DNA from: Promethearchaeota archaeon | Lineage (GTDB): Archaea; Asgardarchaeota; Lokiarchaeia; Sigyniarchaeales; SOKP01 | NCBI GenBank assembly: GCA_019057795.1 | Contig: JAHLWS010000080.1 | Span: forward strand, 59,172-123,171 | Direction: 5' to 3' | DNA: 64,000 nt | Part shown: in pieces, positions 27,274-35,850 of the stretch | Layout of the letters: every line of letters starts with the position of its first letter | How positions within the stretch are numbered: the stretch's first letter is position 1 | Made by a program: the position numbers and the translations under genes | The notes under the pieces: generated by a model | The model's database searches: none | What the model was told of the DNA's origin: nothing | Seen by the model: only the letters and a program-made list of their open reading frames with translations

Positions 27274-27717
27274 TTATTTTGCCATTGATGCTTTATATCT
27301 ATTTATCGCTCTTCTTAATGTTCTTATCGCTAAATCAGCACAATGTTTATGATCTTCCGGCAACCCTTTTAAAGCCGAGTCAATATCTTCCGGTTTCAAG
27401 GCTTCAGCAAAACTTAAAGATTTACCTTCTATAAGAAGCGTAGTTTGACACGCTGTTGCTAAGGATGCTCCACAACCGTCAATAACAAAATTTGCTTTCT
27501 CAATTATATTACCATTGATTTTTAAAAAAAATAACATTGAATCCCCGCATGGCCCTTTATACTTTTGTGAAATAGTGATATCTTCATCTGGAGGTTTTCC
27601 CCAATTTTTTGGATTGTGAAATAAATTAACGATATATTCGTTAAATTCTTTTATTTCTTGTTCCATTATCTCTTTTTGAAGCTTAGCGAAAAACTCATCA
27701 AAATTTTTTTCAGACAT
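27274..27717 (-). CDS. iscU: IscU/NifU-type Fe-S cluster scaffold
   Basis: A 147-residue scaffold with the three cluster cysteines: GPCGDSM, GCGASLATAC and HKHCADLA, plus the family opening LFHNPKNWG. Assembly proteins of this type hold new [2Fe-2S]/[4Fe-4S] clusters. IscS is not in the window. It lies 32 bases downstream of a NifX-type gene on the same strand, so both probably form one transcript, matching a metal-cofactor role. Confidence 0.85.
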   Translation of the reverse strand: MSEKNFDEFFAKLQKEIMEQEIKEFNEYIVNLFHNPKNWGKPPDEDITISQKYKGPCGDSMLFFLKINGNIIEKANFVIDGCGASLATACQTTLLIEGKSLSFAEALKPEDIDSALKGLPEDHKHCADLAIRTLRRAINRYKASMAK

Positions 27718-27748
27718 CTTAGACTGAATTACTATTTATTGTGTAATA

Positions 27749-28153
27749 CTAGTGGTGATGATGATTACGATCGTTATCATCTGCTTCTGTATGGATTTTT
27801 TCTACTCCAATACCTTTACCACCACCGGGAGAACAAATGTTTTCGCCACCTTCTAAAGTTCCATCTAAGATTTTTCCAATAGTGTCGTCAACGCTGCCAA
27901 TAACACCCCTAATAACTTCAATTCCATATTCGTTAAAAAAACCAATTGCTCTATGGCCTATTCCACCCGTGATCATACATGTTGTACCTTGCTCATTTAT
28001 GAATTTAGGTATGCTTCCAATCGTGTGCCCTGGATTGGGAAGAACTATTCTCTCAATTACTTTATTATTGTCAATTGTAACAAATGTAAACGAAGGCGCT
28101 CGACCAAAATGCTGGGCAACATTTCCTGATTCTGTACATATGACTATTTTCAA
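27749..28153 (-). CDS. NifX/NifB-type Fe-Mo cofactor binding domain protein with His-rich tail
   Basis: The TTG at 28153 gives the typical start MKIVICTESGNVAQHFGRAP of the dinitrogenase iron-molybdenum cofactor biosynthesis domain family; the frame upstream to the GTG at 28165 is probably leader. The core continues GGIGHRAIGFFNEYGIEVI, and the C-terminus is rich in Gly then Asp/His (DDNDRNHHHH), a plausible metal-binding tail. These proteins carry Fe-S or other cofactors and often occur with no nitrogenase. A perfect GAATAATTATTC palindrome lies at 28219-28230, in front of it. Confidence 0.85.
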   Translation of the reverse strand: MKIVICTESGNVAQHFGRAPSFTFVTIDNNKVIERIVLPNPGHTIGSIPKFINEQGTTCMITGGIGHRAIGFFNEYGIEVIRGVIGSVDDTIGKILDGTLEGGENICSPGGGKGIGVEKIHTEADDNDRNHHHH

Positions 28154-28218
28154 CTTTGAAACCACCTACTTTTTTAATTTTATTACTTATATTATATCTA
28201 AATTGATAATATTATTTT

Positions 28219-28230
28219 GAATAATTATTC
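28219..28230. promoter_or_regulatory. Palindrome GAATAATTATTC, candidate metal-regulator site (site 1)
   Basis: A perfect 12-base palindrome, preceded by TTTT, about 65 bases upstream of the NifX-type gene (start 28153, minus strand). The same element recurs before other NifX-type genes and DUF5320 in this window (32368, 32433, 36588, 38099, 38819). A DtxR-family repressor at 32978 is the likely binder (inference). Confidence 0.6.
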
Positions 28231-28441
28231 TTTGATAATAATTCTTCTTATTCTTTGAATTTTCTAAATCTTCCAAAAATTTCAAAAATCAGAGATACTT
28301 TCTCTTTAGTATTTTTTCTTTTATTTTTGACTCTGTTATCGCAATTTTTTCTTTAAATAGAGAACATTTCTGTTCTTTTTAAAAATGTTAGTTTTAACTT
28401 AATATATTAAAGGATTAAAGAAAAGGAAGAGGTGAAAAATA

Positions 28442-29287
28442 ATAAAATGTGATAAAAAATTAAGTAAACTTGTAATTATTCTTTTTATTGCTTTAACTGG
28501 AATTATGTCGATTTCACAAACAGTAAAAGCTGATGATTTTTATTCTATTTTAACACCGGTTGAGAACAGCATTTACCGAACAGGAGAATATTGCACAATT
28601 CGATGGGATACTAATAAGGAATTTTTTCAAGTAGACATATATCTTTTTAGAAATAACATACAAGTGAAAACTATTGCAACAGGTATAGCTAATCGGCGAG
28701 GTTTCCAATGGTATATTACAGGCATTTCAAAAGAATCCCATTATTACAAGATTAAAATTGTTGATAGCGATAACCCCTCTTTAAATGATTTTAGCGATTT
28801 TTTTACCATTGTTTTCCAACCTTCAATTAGCGTAACAAATCCGACTCCGACTTCATCATGGATAGTTTTAAATAGTTATAGAATTGGTTGGATTTCTCAT
28901 GGTTTAATATCTCACGTTGATATTGAACTTTATAAAGATTCAAAGTATTTGGAGAATATAGCAAACCATATTCAGAATGAAGACTCGTATTTCTGGACAA
29001 TTCCAAATGATCTTGAAGAATCTAATTTATATCAGATTGTTATAAGAGATTCTAACGATGGTAATGTATACGGTATTAGCAATTATTTCACAATAAAGAA
29101 TTCTTCTAATGATGAAAAACCCGATGACAACGATGATGAAAGCGATGATGATAATAATAATATACCGAATAATTCTAAAACAATTTTAGGGTACAATATA
29201 ATAATCTTAATTAGTATATTTGTAAGCGTATTTATCTTAATCTTTATTATGAAGAAAAATATGGATGTATATAATAGATATTTATAA
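28442..29287 (+). CDS. Secreted protein with two Kre9/Knh1-like domains and C-terminal anchor
   Basis: The body has two tandem beta domains of the Kre9/Knh1 (Ser-Thr-rich GPI-anchored) type: the first around YSILTPVENSIYRTGEYCTI, the second around ISVTNPTPTSSWIVLNSYRI. A low-complexity Asp/Asn linker follows, then a membrane helix with the motif ILGYNIIILISIFVSVFILI and a basic end, like the sorting tail of the beta-helix protein at 15419. The only ATG that opens the body (28505) would cut off the signal sequence. The in-frame segment before it (KKLSKLVIILFIALTGIM, then VKA) is a classical signal peptide, so translation must begin near 28442. The codon there is ATA, six bases after a GGTGA site. 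The start or sequence is therefore unusual. Confidence 0.65.
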   Translation: MKCDKKLSKLVIILFIALTGIMSISQTVKADDFYSILTPVENSIYRTGEYCTIRWDTNKEFFQVDIYLFRNNIQVKTIATGIANRRGFQWYITGISKESHYYKIKIVDSDNPSLNDFSDFFTIVFQPSISVTNPTPTSSWIVLNSYRIGWISHGLISHVDIELYKDSKYLENIANHIQNEDSYFWTIPNDLEESNLYQIVIRDSNDGNVYGISNYFTIKNSSNDEKPDDNDDESDDDNNNIPNNSKTILGYNIIILISIFVSVFILIFIMKKNMDVYNRYL

Positions 29288-29575
29288 TTACCTTGAAAAA
29301 CATGTCTAATACTGAAATAAGAATTAACTGAAGAATTTAAATAAATATTATTAAACGAACTAAAATCAATAAATTTGAACCAAAATTAGAAAAATTAAAG
29401 CTCAAATGGTTGATATAAAAAGGAAAAATTCTTGGCGTTATATTAAACCGGCTAAGGGAAAAGATTTAAATACTGCGAAATAATTGTTATTCCATAGAAA
29501 GATAAAATTCAACCGTAGTATATCTTTTGAAATATTAAAAAATTAATAGAAATAAAATAGGGAAAATATAACCGT

Positions 29576-29682
29576 GACTCCTGCGCTACCCTGGATTTTT
29601 GTCTTTTGGTAGTGCGTAAAGCACTCAATTACTACCCCTATTTTTTTTCTGACCTTATCTTTAGGTCGCAGCAGCAGGAGTC
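29576..29682. ncRNA. Candidate structured RNA
   Basis: A 9-bp perfect outer stem (GACTCCTGC at 29576-29584 with GCAGGAGTC at 29674-29682) closes a segment with three more helices: CTACC 29586-29590 with GGTAG 29608-29612, AGTGC 29611-29615 with GCACT 29621-29625 over a GTAAA loop, and GACCT 29651-29655 with AGGTC 29663-29667. GGTAGT 29608-29613 can alternatively pair with ACTACC 29631-29636, so the inner part could switch. It is locally GC-richer than its surroundings and has no ORF. The strand is undetermined. It does not look like a tRNA (no T-loop). Confidence 0.5.
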
Positions 29683-29738
29683 TTCCTTCTTTCCTTTGTT
29701 CTTGCTTAATTAGAATATGCCAAAAAATATGTAACTAT

Positions 29739-29777
29739 CAGAAATAAATTGGAAAATTGCAGAAATAAATTGGAAAA
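29739..29777. repeat. Two tandem 18-base direct repeats
   Basis: CAGAAATAAATTGGAAAA occurs exactly twice, at 29739-29756 and 29760-29777, with a 21-base period, about two helical turns. It lies in the 680-base region without a gene, just before the TTCAC/GTGAA array at 29807. Confidence 0.8.
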
Positions 29778-29806
29778 ATGTGTTATTAAAAGTATTAAGT
29801 AATAAA

Positions 29807-29972
29807 TTCACATTTTAACATAACTTAATTCACTTTTCACTATAACCAATCTTTTTTCGTTGATTTTTTCGATTTTCACTGTTTTGACCATACCGAGTTA
29901 TAGCAGAATGTGAAATATTGTATGAATCATAACAAAAAGTGAAATAGATCATCATTTCTAGCAGAAAGTGAA
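29807..29972. repeat. Iteron-like array of TTCAC/GTGAA boxes upstream of the 613-residue gene
   Basis: Four TTCAC boxes (29807, 29829, 29836, 29875) face three GTGAA boxes (29910, 29939, 29968). The three right-hand boxes are spaced exactly 29 bases apart and extend to a related unit, [AG]CA[GA]AA[TA]GTGAAA. The last overlaps the GTG start of the 613-residue gene. This is the look of an operator or iteron cluster bound by a repeat-recognising protein. Confidence 0.65.
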
Positions 29973-31809
29973 ACGCAATGGAGAGAAAGTTTTAAAAAAA
30001 GTTGAAAACATATTCGAATACTATTGTCGAATCTCAGGTTTCGATATTTATAATAAGTTTTATCGTCCAACAAGATTAGTAGCTTATAGGATTTCCGAGG
30101 AATTGAGGAAATTAGGCGTGATTGACAGTTGCCATTTATCTGAAGTAGATAATCTAGTCAAAGATCATCTAAATGAAATTTTTGATTTTGAAAGCATCTT
30201 TAATAAAGGAAAGCAACAAGTTAATTGGATCCCAGATTCAGACACAATATCGGATTTTGTAAAAACAATATTAAAAGCCTCGCAAATGAAACTAGAATTA
30301 GTGAATCCGATTCAATCTGCTCGAATCTATAATATCTTATCAACAAACATTGAAAATATTCAAAAGGATTATTTGGATTTTCTTATTAACGCTAAAGATG
30401 GATTAGGGCTGCTTAAAGATTATCCCATTTCTCCCCGTAGGGTTTTGGTTCATGACATTATTATCTCTTTAGCTAAATACGAATTTTTTGCTCAAATCTT
30501 AAAAAGAGACTATCCTCTAAAATTAATTTCAATATTATTGTTTGGTCATAAAAGTCCTTTAAAAACATTTCTCGTTCAAGAAAATAGACCGTACCCTAAC
30601 AAAATTTTATCTTTATATCTCCCATTTACAACGGATATAATAACAAAATTTGATAAACTTGATTTAACAATTACTTTCAAGCAAATGAAAAGCCTTCAAG
30701 AAGATATTTATGAAGATATTAAATCTTGGATTTTCTCTAATCCTTACAATGATGACCTCTATGTTAATGAAAATCCAATAAGAGGTTTTAAACCAATTAA
30801 GAAAGGCGAGCTATTTCCTGAATATGATTTTGTAGTAGCAGTATGGTTAATGAATGCAATTCATCAAAATAAAAAGGACCTATTATTTTCTGAATTAAAA
30901 GGATATCGCCCAAGCATATTTAAAAAGCTTTTGAGAAACTCCGATCCGCTACCTGAGAACGCATGGAGAACTCTTATGCATGGTATGTTGGACATCTACG
31001 AAATGGATTCTTCTCTTTATCCTGAAAAAACCGTCATCTATCGTAAATGTATCAAGGAGTCGGTAAAATACGCTAAGCTCAGAGGATTCAGCTTTTTCAA
31101 CCCGAAAAGACCGGATTATCATAAGTATTTATTTAATGAAGAATACGTCGTTGCTTACAATGTAATTATGGAATTAGCAATGTTTCATGGTATTGATCCA
31201 GTTGACTTTACAATGCTAAAGGATGAGACTTTTAGTAAAGAATATCAGGTCGGGAAGGATAAGTTTGCTCGCCACGAGCCTTTTGGATATTCGCTTTCTC
31301 CGTTCAGCCAAGTCCTTACCACATTTAGACAAAATGTTGGAATATATAAAACTTTAACCAAACCTCAACAAAGAGTTGCTATTAATTTATTTAAACAATT
31401 AATGCTATTCGAAAAGCACGATGCTGGAGGTAATTTATTAGATATTGACCATACAGACATTATGAGAATTTACGGAGAGCAAAATTCATGGATATACAAA
31501 CGATGGGGTAAGGGAATATGGCACGATGATCCAAAATTCATAAATACTCTAAATAAACTGAATCATTTAAGACGAGAAATACGGCAGAAATCATTAGATC
31601 AATATTTAAAAGATAATTGGAAAGTAGCATATAATCGATTTTGGGTGAACAATATTGCGAGCGGTAAGAGCAGGTGCGATTTGTACTATCTAATATACGA
31701 ATTAGAAGGATTGGGCGACGATAATTTAGTACAAGACATCTTATCCATCGACTTCGGTCAACTTTTCGGCAATCTTTTATCTGACCACGGTTATCCGGTA
31801 AGGCTATAA
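29968..31809 (+). CDS. Large uncharacterised protein, 613 residues
   Basis: I do not recognise this protein. It is long, soluble, rich in Tyr, Phe, Asn and Lys, mostly helical in pattern, with no signal peptide, P-loop, zinc or radical SAM motif. A late conserved-looking stretch has HDAGGNLLDIDHTDIM and WIYKRWGKGIWHDDP, with several His/Asp that could form a metal site. The predicted start is GTG at 29968, inside the last box of the TTCAC/GTGAA array. Together with the array, this suggests a protein that controls its own gene or a replication initiator of an integrated element; neither is proven. A GC-richer small gene follows after 49 bases. Confidence 0.7.
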   Translation: MKRNGEKVLKKVENIFEYYCRISGFDIYNKFYRPTRLVAYRISEELRKLGVIDSCHLSEVDNLVKDHLNEIFDFESIFNKGKQQVNWIPDSDTISDFVKTILKASQMKLELVNPIQSARIYNILSTNIENIQKDYLDFLINAKDGLGLLKDYPISPRRVLVHDIIISLAKYEFFAQILKRDYPLKLISILLFGHKSPLKTFLVQENRPYPNKILSLYLPFTTDIITKFDKLDLTITFKQMKSLQEDIYEDIKSWIFSNPYNDDLYVNENPIRGFKPIKKGELFPEYDFVVAVWLMNAIHQNKKDLLFSELKGYRPSIFKKLLRNSDPLPENAWRTLMHGMLDIYEMDSSLYPEKTVIYRKCIKESVKYAKLRGFSFFNPKRPDYHKYLFNEEYVVAYNVIMELAMFHGIDPVDFTMLKDETFSKEYQVGKDKFARHEPFGYSLSPFSQVLTTFRQNVGIYKTLTKPQQRVAINLFKQLMLFEKHDAGGNLLDIDHTDIMRIYGEQNSWIYKRWGKGIWHDDPKFINTLNKLNHLRREIRQKSLDQYLKDNWKVAYNRFWVNNIASGKSRCDLYYLIYELEGLGDDNLVQDILSIDFGQLFGNLLSDHGYPVRL

Positions 31810-31858
31810 ATCCCTACTCCCATAATATTTAAATAAGCACATTTCTTTATTGAGGATA

Positions 31859-32266
31859 ATGAAAAAGAAAAAAACTATTATTATCAAGGACCCCCATCTG
31901 CGAAAAATTCGGGATAATTTAAGAGTAGTGATAGACCGTGCAGTAAATAATGAAGTATCGAGGTTTTGGAATTTAATGATGCAGATCGATCGAAGCACGG
32001 ATGAGGGGCGCGATCAATACTTTGCGCTTATGCACCAGAGGGACGCCCTCGAGATGATGGAGAGTAGTTCGACAATCCAGTGCGCCGCATGCAACTTCGG
32101 TATCGACAGAGATGTGCGATTTAATCCTTTTGACAAGGCATGGTACTGTATTGAATGTTACGACCTTATACGAGACCAATATTATAAGACGATGGCTAAA
32201 AAGAAAAAGGGCGAATTTATTGGCACCGATTATAACGAAGAATATGCCCGGAGCTTCACTGATTAA
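31859..32266 (+). CDS. Small zinc-finger-like protein, atypically GC-rich
   Basis: A protein of about 135 residues: basic N-terminus (MKKKKTIIIKDPHLRKIRDN), a helical centre, then a possible zinc site with IQCAACNFGID and YCIECYDLIRD, ending in an acidic tail. The ATG at 31859 is preferred over the TTG at 31850. The coding sequence contains runs such as GATGAGGGGCGCGATC and is clearly GC-richer than its neighbours, which suggests recent transfer or a mobile origin. It follows the 613-residue gene by 49 bases on the same strand, so both may be cotranscribed. The function is unknown. Confidence 0.65.
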   Translation: MKKKKTIIIKDPHLRKIRDNLRVVIDRAVNNEVSRFWNLMMQIDRSTDEGRDQYFALMHQRDALEMMESSSTIQCAACNFGIDRDVRFNPFDKAWYCIECYDLIRDQYYKTMAKKKKGEFIGTDYNEEYARSFTD

Positions 32267-32367
32267 CCACTTTTTTCATATCTAGCCTTTTTTTGAATTT
32301 CGCAAAATACATGCAAAATAACTGTCTAAATCTCTATAATTATTTATTATTTCTATAATTTTTTTTT

Positions 32368-32379
32368 GGATAATTATTC
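32368..32379. promoter_or_regulatory. Near-palindrome GGATAATTATTC, candidate metal-regulator site (site 2)
   Basis: One mismatch to the GAATAATTATTC palindrome, flanked by TTTT and AAAA, about 130 bases upstream of the DUF5320 gene. It is paired with another site at 32433. Confidence 0.55.
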
Positions 32380-32432
32380 AAAACGCTTAAATACTCTCTT
32401 TGATATTTAATAAATAGTAATGAACAGATAAT

Positions 32433-32444
32433 GAATGATTATCC
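32433..32444. promoter_or_regulatory. Near-palindrome GAATGATTATCC, candidate metal-regulator site (site 3)
   Basis: Two mismatches to the shared palindrome, followed by AAAA; 66 bases upstream of the DUF5320 start. Two sites in one promoter suggest cooperative binding. Confidence 0.55.
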
Positions 32445-32510
32445 AAAATAGCATTCAAAATCTGAATTTAAAAATATTAAAAACCAATAAAAAAGAGATG
32501 ATGTTAAAAA

Positions 32511-32912
32511 ATGCCCGGTGGAGATAGAACTGGACCTAGAGGTTTTGGTTCAATGACAGGAAGAGGTTTAGGATATTGTGCGGGATATAACAGTCCTGGC
32601 TATGCAAGTGGCGTAGGTTTAGGTTATGGTCGCGGTTATGGCCGAGGGATGGGTTGGGGTGCTGGACGCGGAAGAGGTTTTGGTAGAGGATACGGTAGAG
32701 GATACGAGATGGGATACGGATATGGAGGTCCTATTAATCCTCCTTATGTAGTTCCTGCACCAGTTTATGCGCCAATGGCCCCTTTAAGCGCTGGAGATCA
32801 AGCAACAATGTTAAAACAAGAAAAAGATTTCTTAGAATCTGAGCTTAAAGGTATAGGTGCCGCGATTGAGGATATCTCTAAAAGAATTGAAGAACTAGAG
32901 AAAAAAGAATAA
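32511..32912 (+). CDS. DUF5320 family glycine/tyrosine-rich protein
   Basis: The 133-residue protein opens MPGGDRTGPRGFGSMTGRGL with the GYCAGY segment typical of DUF5320, continues in Gly/Tyr/Arg repeats (GYGRGYGRGMGWGAGRGRG), a Pro-rich middle, and a C-terminal coiled coil of about 35 residues. The family is usually found beside NifX-type and Mrp proteins and is thought to take part in Fe-S or metal cofactor handling; the mechanism is unknown. The SD-like GAGATGATG precedes ATG. It lies 65 bases before a DtxR regulator and has two regulator-like sites upstream. Confidence 0.8.
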   Translation: MPGGDRTGPRGFGSMTGRGLGYCAGYNSPGYASGVGLGYGRGYGRGMGWGAGRGRGFGRGYGRGYEMGYGYGGPINPPYVVPAPVYAPMAPLSAGDQATMLKQEKDFLESELKGIGAAIEDISKRIEELEKKE

Positions 32913-32977
32913 TTTTTTTTTTCATTTTTATATTAATTAAAACTTTAAAAGTTCAAATTTGATTATGGATAAGTGCT

Positions 32978-33373
32978 ATGTCGTTAATTAAAGATACTTA
33001 CGAAGATTATCTCAAAGCAATTTACATCGTATCGAAGAAAAACAAAGGTGGATGGGTTTCTAATTCAGAGATATCTAACTTTTTAAAAGTTAAGCCCGCT
33101 TCTGTATCAAACATGTTGTTTAAATTGCAAACTAACAATTTAATAAATTGGCGTCCGAGAAAATCAGTAAGATTAAGTACGAAAGGAAAAGATATAGCAA
33201 TTAGAACCATTAACAAATATAATCTATGGAAGAGTTTTTTTATTAATACCTTGGGTGTAAACGATAGTCTTGAACTCGACGAACTTTGTTGTAAAATAGA
33301 ACATTTCATAACGCCCGAAATTTCAGATGCTTTAGAAAATTTACTTCTCGAAGAAGTACGAGAAAATCTTTAA
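32978..33373 (+). CDS. DtxR/MntR-family metal-dependent repressor
   Basis: The 131-residue protein has an N-terminal winged helix (DTYEDYLKAIYIVSKK, VKPASVSNMLFKLQ) and the metal/dimerisation segment CCKIEHFITPE. Cys-x-x-Glu-His matches the iron-type DtxR ligands. There is no C-terminal SH3 domain, as in MntR. It would repress metal uptake or cofactor genes when metal binds. The repeated GAATRATTATTC elements near NifX-type genes make those genes likely targets; the site next to its own gene (upstream of DUF5320) would allow autoregulation through the shared transcript. Confidence 0.85.
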   Translation: MSLIKDTYEDYLKAIYIVSKKNKGGWVSNSEISNFLKVKPASVSNMLFKLQTNNLINWRPRKSVRLSTKGKDIAIRTINKYNLWKSFFINTLGVNDSLELDELCCKIEHFITPEISDALENLLLEEVRENL

Positions 33374-33409
33374 AAAATAAAATAAAAAAAATAAAAAATT
33401 TTAATGTTT

Positions 33410-34726
33410 TTATAATTCTTGGATTGTTTTTTGTCTTTCTAATTTTTCTTCTGGTGTAAGTTCAACTTCGCCTCTTTTTACGAATAACATCATAATAAAC
33501 GCTAAAACGAAGAAAATGGCTCCATTAAGAAGTAGGAATTGAATGCCCAGTAAATCAGTAAGCCCTCCTACGATCATAGGTCCTAAAATTGCTGCCATGT
33601 AGCTGAAAAAGTAATAGAGTCCTGTATATGTTCCAATTTTCTTTTCAGTAGGAGCTAGTTCCCATACAATTACGATAGAATTAGTATTTATCATTGCCCA
33701 TCCGATTCCAAGGAAAGCAAGTGGTATTGCTATTATTGCTAATGGAACTTGGGCGAGCCCCATGGGGAATGCTATGACTAACATAACGATCCAAATTATT
33801 ACGCCGATTTTAATTGTTGTTCGTCTACCAATCTTGCCAGGAAGATACGATAGCGGATAAATTGTGAGTAAGAGAGGAATTGTTACTATGAATGGTAAAA
33901 ATCCAGCAAGTCCTGGTTCGTATCCTAATACTTGTACGCCATAAATTGAAATAAGAGCTACAATTCCTTGGTATCCAATGAACCAACAGAAGATCGCTAA
34001 TAAAATAAAAAGTGTGCTCTTATCTTCCTCGCCAGCAATATCCTTTATACTTTCGATCAAGCCAGGAGTCGTTTTTTCTTTTTTGATTTTTTCTCCTTCT
34101 TTTGCTTCCATCTCTAAGATTAATTGGTAACAGTATGAATCTTTCTCTTTTATACGCCATAATAGTACCAGTAGTGCAATTACCATAATAAATGATATTA
34201 TAAGAAATAGCATTTGTAATCCAAGTACGCTAAGTAGGAGACTCATCCCATATCCGATTGCTACACCAAAACCACCCATAAGATTTATTATTGCGTTTCC
34301 TTTACTTCTATTTTCGGGCCTTACGAAATCTGGCATTATTGAAACCGCTTGAGCTCTATAGAATCCCATGCTTGTACCAAATAAGAACATAAAAATAATC
34401 AACGTTAGCAATGATGTTTGTGTAGGAATCAAAGAGAAAAACAACGCCCCTAACGGAATACCTATTATCAAATATGGCATTCTTCTTCCGAATTTAGTCC
34501 GGGTATTATCGGAGATTGCCCCCATAATAGGTTGGATAATTACTCCAATCATATTATCTAAAGCCATAAGTAATCCAATAATAAAAAAAGAAGTTAAATA
34601 TGTCCCTAATAGTAAAGGAATCTGTGCGTTATAAAGTGCCCATGAGATTTCTGAAGCGAAAAAAGCTAACCCGATGGTTAAGGTTTGGCCAGCATTAAAT
34701 TTTGATTTTTTTTCACTTTCTGACAT
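33410..34726 (-). CDS. Major facilitator superfamily (GPH-like) transporter
   Basis: About 438 residues with 12 hydrophobic segments. The motif GAISDNTRTKFGRRMPYLIIG after helix 2 is the D-R-x-x-x-x-GRRxP loop of sugar-cation symporters (GPH and sucrose transporters). The substrate is probably a sugar or glycoside. The ATG at 34726 is preferred to GTG at 34735. A second member of this family at 41249-42667 carries an in-frame TGA. Confidence 0.8.
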   Translation of the reverse strand: MSESEKKSKFNAGQTLTIGLAFFASEISWALYNAQIPLLLGTYLTSFFIIGLLMALDNMIGVIIQPIMGAISDNTRTKFGRRMPYLIIGIPLGALFFSLIPTQTSLLTLIIFMFLFGTSMGFYRAQAVSIMPDFVRPENRSKGNAIINLMGGFGVAIGYGMSLLLSVLGLQMLFLIISFIMVIALLVLLWRIKEKDSYCYQLILEMEAKEGEKIKKEKTTPGLIESIKDIAGEEDKSTLFILLAIFCWFIGYQGIVALISIYGVQVLGYEPGLAGFLPFIVTIPLLLTIYPLSYLPGKIGRRTTIKIGVIIWIVMLVIAFPMGLAQVPLAIIAIPLAFLGIGWAMINTNSIVIVWELAPTEKKIGTYTGLYYFFSYMAAILGPMIVGGLTDLLGIQFLLLNGAIFFVLAFIMMLFVKRGEVELTPEEKLERQKTIQEL

Positions 34727-34877
34727 TTTTTTCACATTTTTTTTTTAGATATAGTTAAATGATAATATACTATAAATTTCTTCTTCCATATAAAATTCCT
34801 TTTTTTCTCAACTTTATTAAAAGGATTTAATTTATTTCTTAATTTTTTCTAATCACAATAGCAAAGGTATTAGTAAA

Positions 34878-35762
34878 ATGCAATTAGAACCTGAATGTGT
34901 TGGATGTCTTTTTAATCAAGTATTGAGAGCATTTCAGTTGTTAAAGCCTGACATCTCCCGAGAAATAGTTCTGGGTACTCAGAAAAAATTAATGGAATAT
35001 CTTATGAATCTCGATATGGAACAAAATGCCTCTCCCATATTTGGAAAAACATTATACAAGCTTGTCGCGGAAGCTTTAGACGTAAAAGACCCTTACGCTT
35101 CTATTAAAAAAAAATACAATCAATTGGCTATGCAATTTTACGACGAGGCTAAAAAGATAGTCGATAAGGCAGAAGATCCTTTGATCGAAGCGATTATTGT
35201 TGCTGCTTTGGGAAATACGATCGATCTAGCTGCTCAGCATAAAATAGATTTCATCAACGATATCAAGAAATTCTCTCCAAAAGATTTAGTAATAAACGAC
35301 TACGACAAATTCAAACAGGTGCTTCAGAAAACGAACCATTTACTAATTTTGGGAGATAATTGCGGAGAAATCGTATTTGATAAATTATTAATTGTTACCA
35401 TTAAAGAATTGTATCCCGATTTAGAGATTATTTATTCGGTAAGAGCTGCTCCCACCATTAATGATGTAACGATTGAAGATGCTAAATTTGTTGGTCTTAC
35501 TGATTTAGTTCACGTGATCGAAGGAAGTGATACACCTGGTATCCATATACCAACATCTACCGACGAATTTAAGAAACACTTCTTTTTGAAGGATGGTGTG
35601 ATTTTATCAAAAGGGCAGGGAAATTTCGAAAGCTTGTATGGTATGAAAATGCCTGATATAAAAATGTTCTATTTATTAAAAGCTAAATGTTCATTGATGG
35701 AAAGAATATTTAAAGTAAAAATAGGAAATTTAATTTTCAAAATGAAGACAAATAGCTTTTAA
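34878..35762 (+). CDS. DUF89 (ARMT1-like) metal-dependent phosphatase
   Basis: The 294-residue protein has the DUF89 pattern: N-terminal helices starting EPECVGCLFNQV, a GDNCGEIVFD active-site loop with Asp-Asn, and a late SKGQGNFES. In family members these Asp/Asn residues bind Mn or Mg for house-cleaning dephosphorylation of sugar phosphates and related damaged metabolites. The SD-like AAAGGTA is followed by ATG. There is no operon partner. Confidence 0.8.
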   Translation: MQLEPECVGCLFNQVLRAFQLLKPDISREIVLGTQKKLMEYLMNLDMEQNASPIFGKTLYKLVAEALDVKDPYASIKKKYNQLAMQFYDEAKKIVDKAEDPLIEAIIVAALGNTIDLAAQHKIDFINDIKKFSPKDLVINDYDKFKQVLQKTNHLLILGDNCGEIVFDKLLIVTIKELYPDLEIIYSVRAAPTINDVTIEDAKFVGLTDLVHVIEGSDTPGIHIPTSTDEFKKHFFLKDGVILSKGQGNFESLYGMKMPDIKMFYLLKAKCSLMERIFKVKIGNLIFKMKTNSF

Positions 35763-35850
35763 GTTTAATTCCTATAGCTATTAAGCTTACTTTTCAATAT
35801 TTAAGTTGTTATCTAAGAGTAACAAAAAGTTAAAATTATTAAGAATAAGT

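Noticed and set aside
28505..29287. Kre9-like protein starting at ATG 28505
   Set aside because: This start removes a clear in-frame signal peptide that begins upstream near 28442.
29576..29682. tRNA gene
   Set aside because: The outer stem is nine base pairs, the inner helices do not form a cloverleaf of normal size, and there is no T-loop or anticodon arm.
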